The notes under the pieces were generated by a model, which had not been told where the DNA came from, ran no database searches, and worked only from the letters and a program-made list of their open reading frames with translations. Source: an uncultured Lachnospiraceae bacterium (GTDB lineage: Bacteria > Bacillota > Clostridia > Lachnospirales > Lachnospiraceae). Taken from it: a DNA stretch of 64,000 nucleotides. Position 1 is the stretch's first letter. Every line of letters starts with the position of its first letter. Below, piece after piece: positions 62,228 through 64,000 of this stretch. Made by a program: the position numbers and the translations under genes. Location: positions 98,083 through 162,082 of the forward strand of contig CAMJHQ010000001.1 in the NCBI GenBank assembly GCA_946405625.1, in the 5' to 3' direction.

Positions 62228-62623
62228 ATGGCTAAAGCTTCTAGATTTTATGGAACAGGAAGAAGAAAGAGTTCAGTAGCTCGTGTTTATGTAACACCGG
62301 GTAGCGGTAAGATTACAGTAAACAAGAAGGATGTTGAAGATTATTTCGGACTTGAGACACTTAAGGTTATCGTTCGTCAGCCATTCGCTGTAACAGGTAC
62401 AGAAGGCAAGTTCGATGTATACGTAAACGTATACGGTGGTGGTTTCACAGGCCAGGCAGGTGCTATCCGTCATGGTATTTCAAGAGCACTTTGCGAAGCA
62501 GGTGAGGATTACAGACCACTCCTCAAGAAGGCAGGCTTCATTACTCGTGATCCTCGTATGAAGGAGAGAAAGAAGTACGGTCTCAAGGGTGCACGTCGTG
62601 CTCCACAGTTTAGTAAGAGATAG
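62228..62623 (+). CDS. rpsI: 30S ribosomal protein S9
   Basis: The 131-residue protein begins [20 protein letters not shown] and ends with the usual PQFSKR, whose last Arg touches P-site tRNA. GGAGG precedes it. The last 20 or so bases recur twice downstream, which matters because the 3' end of rpsI is a known integration site of mobile elements in Gram-positives. Confidence 0.97.
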   Translation: MAKASRFYGTGRRKSSVARVYVTPGSGKITVNKKDVEDYFGLETLKVIVRQPFAVTGTEGKFDVYVNVYGGGFTGQAGAIRHGISRALCEAGEDYRPLLKKAGFITRDPRMKERKKYGLKGARRAPQFSKR

Positions 62624-62643
62624 TTTCTTATACAACGAAAAGT

Positions 62644-62674
62644 ATCCCTCGGTTATGCCGAGGGATTTTTTTTC
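62644..62674 (+). terminator. Terminator of rplM-rpsI
   Basis: ATCCCTCGG and CCGAGGGAT form a 9-bp stem with a five-base loop, followed by eight to nine T. Confidence 0.93.
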
Positions 62675-62680
62675 GTTGTA

Positions 62681-62761
62681 CACCAAGCTCGTTAAGCTTG
62701 GTGGAGTGCTTAGGCGTAGCCACGCACTCGTCAGGCTAAAAACGAGCCACCGGCTCGTTTT
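62681..62761 (+). repeat. Hairpin module 1 after rpsI
   Basis: CACCAAGCT/AGCTTGGTG (62681-62703), GAGTGC/GCACTC (62704-62729) and AAAACGAGCC-ACC-GGCTCGTTTT (62739-62761). The last hairpin has a close relative in the next module, with three compensated base pairs. Confidence 0.7.
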
Positions 62762-62791
62762 CTTACGCCTTCCACAGTTCTCAAAGAGATA

Positions 62792-62871
62792 GTCAGAACA
62801 AAAAGACTTCCCCATTTCAGGGGTTCAATGGACTTCCCGATTGTGTATCGGGAAGTCTTTTTTGTTCTGAC
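62792..62871 (+). repeat. Nested inverted repeat with alternative hairpins
   Basis: GTCAGAACAAAAAGACTTCC(C) pairs with the complementary GGGAAGTC-T6-GTTCTGAC (21 bp, one bulge). GACTTCCC also recurs at 62831-62838, so the 3' arm can instead form a short terminator (62831-62863, stem of nine, then T6). The two folds exclude each other. Confidence 0.7.
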
Positions 62872-62944
62872 GACCTCAGTTCCTGAGGTCCCTTCAAGCA
62901 TAGCTTGAAGGCGTCTCGCTAAAAACAGTCCACCGGACTGTTTT
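62872..62944 (+). repeat. Hairpin module 2 after rpsI
   Basis: GACCTCAG/CTGAGGTC (62872-62890), CCTTCAAGC/GCTTGAAGG (62891-62911) and AAAACAGTCC-ACC-GGACTGTTTT (62922-62944). The last is followed by T-rich DNA and the third rpsI-end copy. Confidence 0.7.
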
Positions 62945-62999
62945 TTTAACGCTCGCGCAGTTCTCAAAGAGATTAAATATGTAGTATTTGTTAATTGCA

Positions 63000-63030
63000 T
63001 TGACAATAATGCCGTTATATATAGTATAAT
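63000..63030 (+). promoter_or_regulatory. Promoter of the type IV pilin gene
   Basis: Perfect TTGACA (63000-63005) and perfect TATAAT (63025-63030), but the 19-base spacer is longer than ideal, which often means weaker or regulated use. Confidence 0.55.
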
Positions 63031-63036
63031 AAATAA

Positions 63037-63083
63037 AACGGAAATGCCATGTGGGGCTATGCCCTTTGGTAATGACTTCCGTT
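63037..63083 (+). other. Stem-loop at the 5' end of the pilin mRNA
   Basis: AACGGAA/TTCCGTT, TGCCA/TGGTA and GGGC-TAT-GCCC stack into one 47-base hairpin that would begin at the transcript's first bases. It lacks the GGGCAAA and GCAAAGCC elements of c-di-GMP-I riboswitches. Confidence 0.5.
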
Positions 63084-63109
63084 ACAATGAATCAAGAAGG
63101 GTGATATGT

Positions 63110-63787
63110 ATGAAAAGACGTAATCATGGTTTTACATTAGTAGAATTGATTGTAGTTCTCGTAATACTCGCTATTTTGGCGGCAATCCTTGTCCCTGCAT
63201 TGCTGGGATATATTGATCGTGCCAGAGAAAAACAGGAATTGATCAATGCAAAGAATTGTCTTAATGCAGTTCAGGCAGAGCTTTCGGAACAATATGCAAA
63301 AAAAGGAAATACACTTAAACCGGGATTTAAACCGGAAAATCTTATAATAGAGTCAAAAAGTAATCAGAATGCAAATACCCCAAACGGTGATGTGAATGCA
63401 ACAGATACGAATAGTGCGAGAAGAATACTGGAACTTGCTGATCTGAAGGATAATAAAACAAATGGGGCAAAGGATCCATATATTATAATGTTTGCAGTAG
63501 GAAGTAATATTTCAGATTCAACAGGTGCAACAAAGCATGATAAGTTTACAGTATGCTATTTCATGTATATGGAGACTAAAGACTCGACTCCGCTTTTTTA
63601 TTTCGATGGAAGCTGGACCAAGAAACATCCGAGAATTGATGATAAATCAGATCTCATAAATTCTAACAATATAGTTCAGGTAGGCTCAATGAAAGGAAAG
63701 AGGATTCAGTATTATATTATAAGCAATAAAACAGGAACAATCGCCGGAAAAAAAGAATTTTGGGATATAGTTAAGAAGCATTACTAA
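63110..63787 (+). CDS. Type IV pilin or pseudopilin
   Basis: The 225-residue protein begins with a prepilin leader KRRNHG, cleavage before Phe8, and the FTLVELIVVLVILAILAA helix with Glu at mature position 5. The rest is soluble, with Asn/Lys-rich loops and no disulfide pair visible. ATG 63110 has AAGGGTG upstream; the longer frame covers the leader hairpin. No prepilin peptidase or pilus ATPase is in the window, so the partners lie elsewhere or downstream. Confidence 0.9.
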   Translation: MKRRNHGFTLVELIVVLVILAILAAILVPALLGYIDRAREKQELINAKNCLNAVQAELSEQYAKKGNTLKPGFKPENLIIESKSNQNANTPNGDVNATDTNSARRILELADLKDNKTNGAKDPYIIMFAVGSNISDSTGATKHDKFTVCYFMYMETKDSTPLFYFDGSWTKKHPRIDDKSDLINSNNIVQVGSMKGKRIQYYIISNKTGTIAGKKEFWDIVKKHY

Positions 63788-63811
63788 GAGAACTGGAAAA
63801 CCGAAAAAGTA

Positions 63812-63842
63812 TGTCGTTCACACAAAAAATGTGTCGTTCACA
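63812..63842 (+). repeat. Two direct copies of TGTCGTTCACA, 20 bases apart
   Basis: Copies start at 63812 and 63832. Direct repeats of about 20-bp period at an element border are seen in IS21-type ends; here no transposase gene is within the window. Confidence 0.5.
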
Positions 63843-63851
63843 TAACGGATA

Positions 63852-63881
63852 TTGACAACAATATGAATTTATTAATATGCT
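63852..63881 (+). promoter_or_regulatory. Possible promoter near window end
   Basis: TTGACA (63852-63857), 18-base spacer, TATGCT (63876-63881). It would read toward whatever lies past the window. Confidence 0.35.
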
Positions 63882-63951
63882 ACTAGTGTGAGTTGAATGA
63901 CATAATTGTGCTCTCCCACAATGTCAAATAACACTAAATACAAATGGGTTT

Positions 63952-64000
63952 CCAAAGTTTTTTAGGGTTTGCCAAACTTTTTTAGGGTCAAACTTTAGGG
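63952..64000 (+). repeat. 20-bp direct repeats with TTTTTTAGGGT core at window edge
   Basis: CCAAAGTTTTTTAGGGT starts at 63952 and CCAAACTTTTTTAGGGT at 63972; a shorter TCAAACTTTAGGG follows. The array runs to the end of the window. Confidence 0.6.

Larger units (their letters stand above)
62603..62977 (+). repeat. Three copies of the rpsI 3' end (attachment-site-like)
   Basis: Copy 1 is the gene end CCACAGTTTAGTAAGAGATAG. Copy 2 (62772-62792) reads CCACAGTTCTCAAAGAGATA(G) and still codes LPQFSKR-stop. Copy 3 (62957-62974) reads CGCAGTTCTCAAAGAGATTA. Copies 2 and 3 share TTCTCA where the gene has TTTAGT, synonymous Phe-Ser codons. This is the pattern left when elements integrate at and regenerate a gene end. 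Confidence 0.7.

Noticed and set aside
62589..62792. 67-codon plus-strand frame ending LPQFSKR after rpsI
   Set aside because: It runs through a terminator and hairpins and ends in a duplicated rpsI tail; it is better read as a repeat scar than a gene.
63037..63083. c-di-GMP riboswitch before the type IV pilin
   Set aside because: The conserved GGGCAAA and tetraloop-receptor features of class I, and the class II pattern, are not seen.
63961..64000. TTTAGGG motifs resembling plant telomere repeats
   Set aside because: Only two or three copies, embedded in a 20-bp direct repeat; chance similarity in bacterial DNA.

Overview
The window looks like chromosomal DNA from a low-to-mid GC Gram-positive anaerobe of the Clostridia, most likely the Lachnospiraceae. 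The evidence is a Firmicutes-type S10-spc-alpha ribosomal cluster with zinc-type S14, strong AGGAGG ribosome binding sites, TTGACA/TATAAT promoters, LPXTG-like sorting signals with a class B sortase, and an ecfA-ecfT-truA-rplM-rpsI tail after rplQ. No rRNA, tRNA or CRISPR array was seen.

Region by region. (1) 1-6.8 kb: the 3' part of a large membrane VWA protein, then a biotin neighbourhood made of a BirA-like protein that has lost its catalytic motifs, convergent with bioB and a sodium:solute symporter. The symporter-bioB promoter overlaps a BirA-operator-like inverted repeat. (2) 6.8-14.5 kb: topB, vanZ-like, dtd, a HAD phosphatase, a large tubulin-like protein and class II fructose bisphosphate aldolase. 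(3) 14.6-22.4 kb: a three-gene MukBEF/Wadjet-like SMC operon (JetA-, JetB- and JetC-like) with no JetD nuclease, followed by a protein that resembles the radical SAM SPL family but has lost the three cluster cysteines. (4) 22.5-31.5 kb: malic enzyme, 41-bp tandem repeats, a MoxR ATPase, then a tight operon of a ParB-like/BMP fusion, metallophosphoesterase, citrate synthase and an RlmI-like methyltransferase. An MFS transporter and a 61-residue protein follow. (5) 31.7-42.1 kb: a sortase-assembled pilus locus. It holds a signal-peptidase-like protein lacking the catalytic Lys, an FctA-type pilin, a class B sortase, a minor pilin and a 2206-residue adhesin, driven by a perfect consensus promoter just downstream of a run of eight G. 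(6) 42.2-62.6 kb: an ARMT1-like gene, then rpsJ to rplQ with secY, adk, infA and rpoA (map is absent between adk and infA), a fused EcfA1-EcfA2 ATPase with unusual catalytic residues, ecfT, truA, rplM and rpsI. (7) 62.6-64 kb: hairpin-rich DNA carrying two extra copies of the rpsI 3' end, a type IV pilin gene, and two sets of 20-bp direct repeats at the window edge.

Strongest leads for new biology: the JetABC-like operon without JetD plus its cysteine-less radical SAM neighbour; the cytosolic ParB-BMP fusion; the pseudo-BirA/symporter/bioB unit as a candidate dethiobiotin- or biotin-scavenging module; the possibly phase-variable pilus promoter; the rpsI 3'-end duplications as integration scars; and the EcfA fusion lacking the usual Walker B glutamates. 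All functional statements come from reading motifs by eye. No database search or structure prediction was run.
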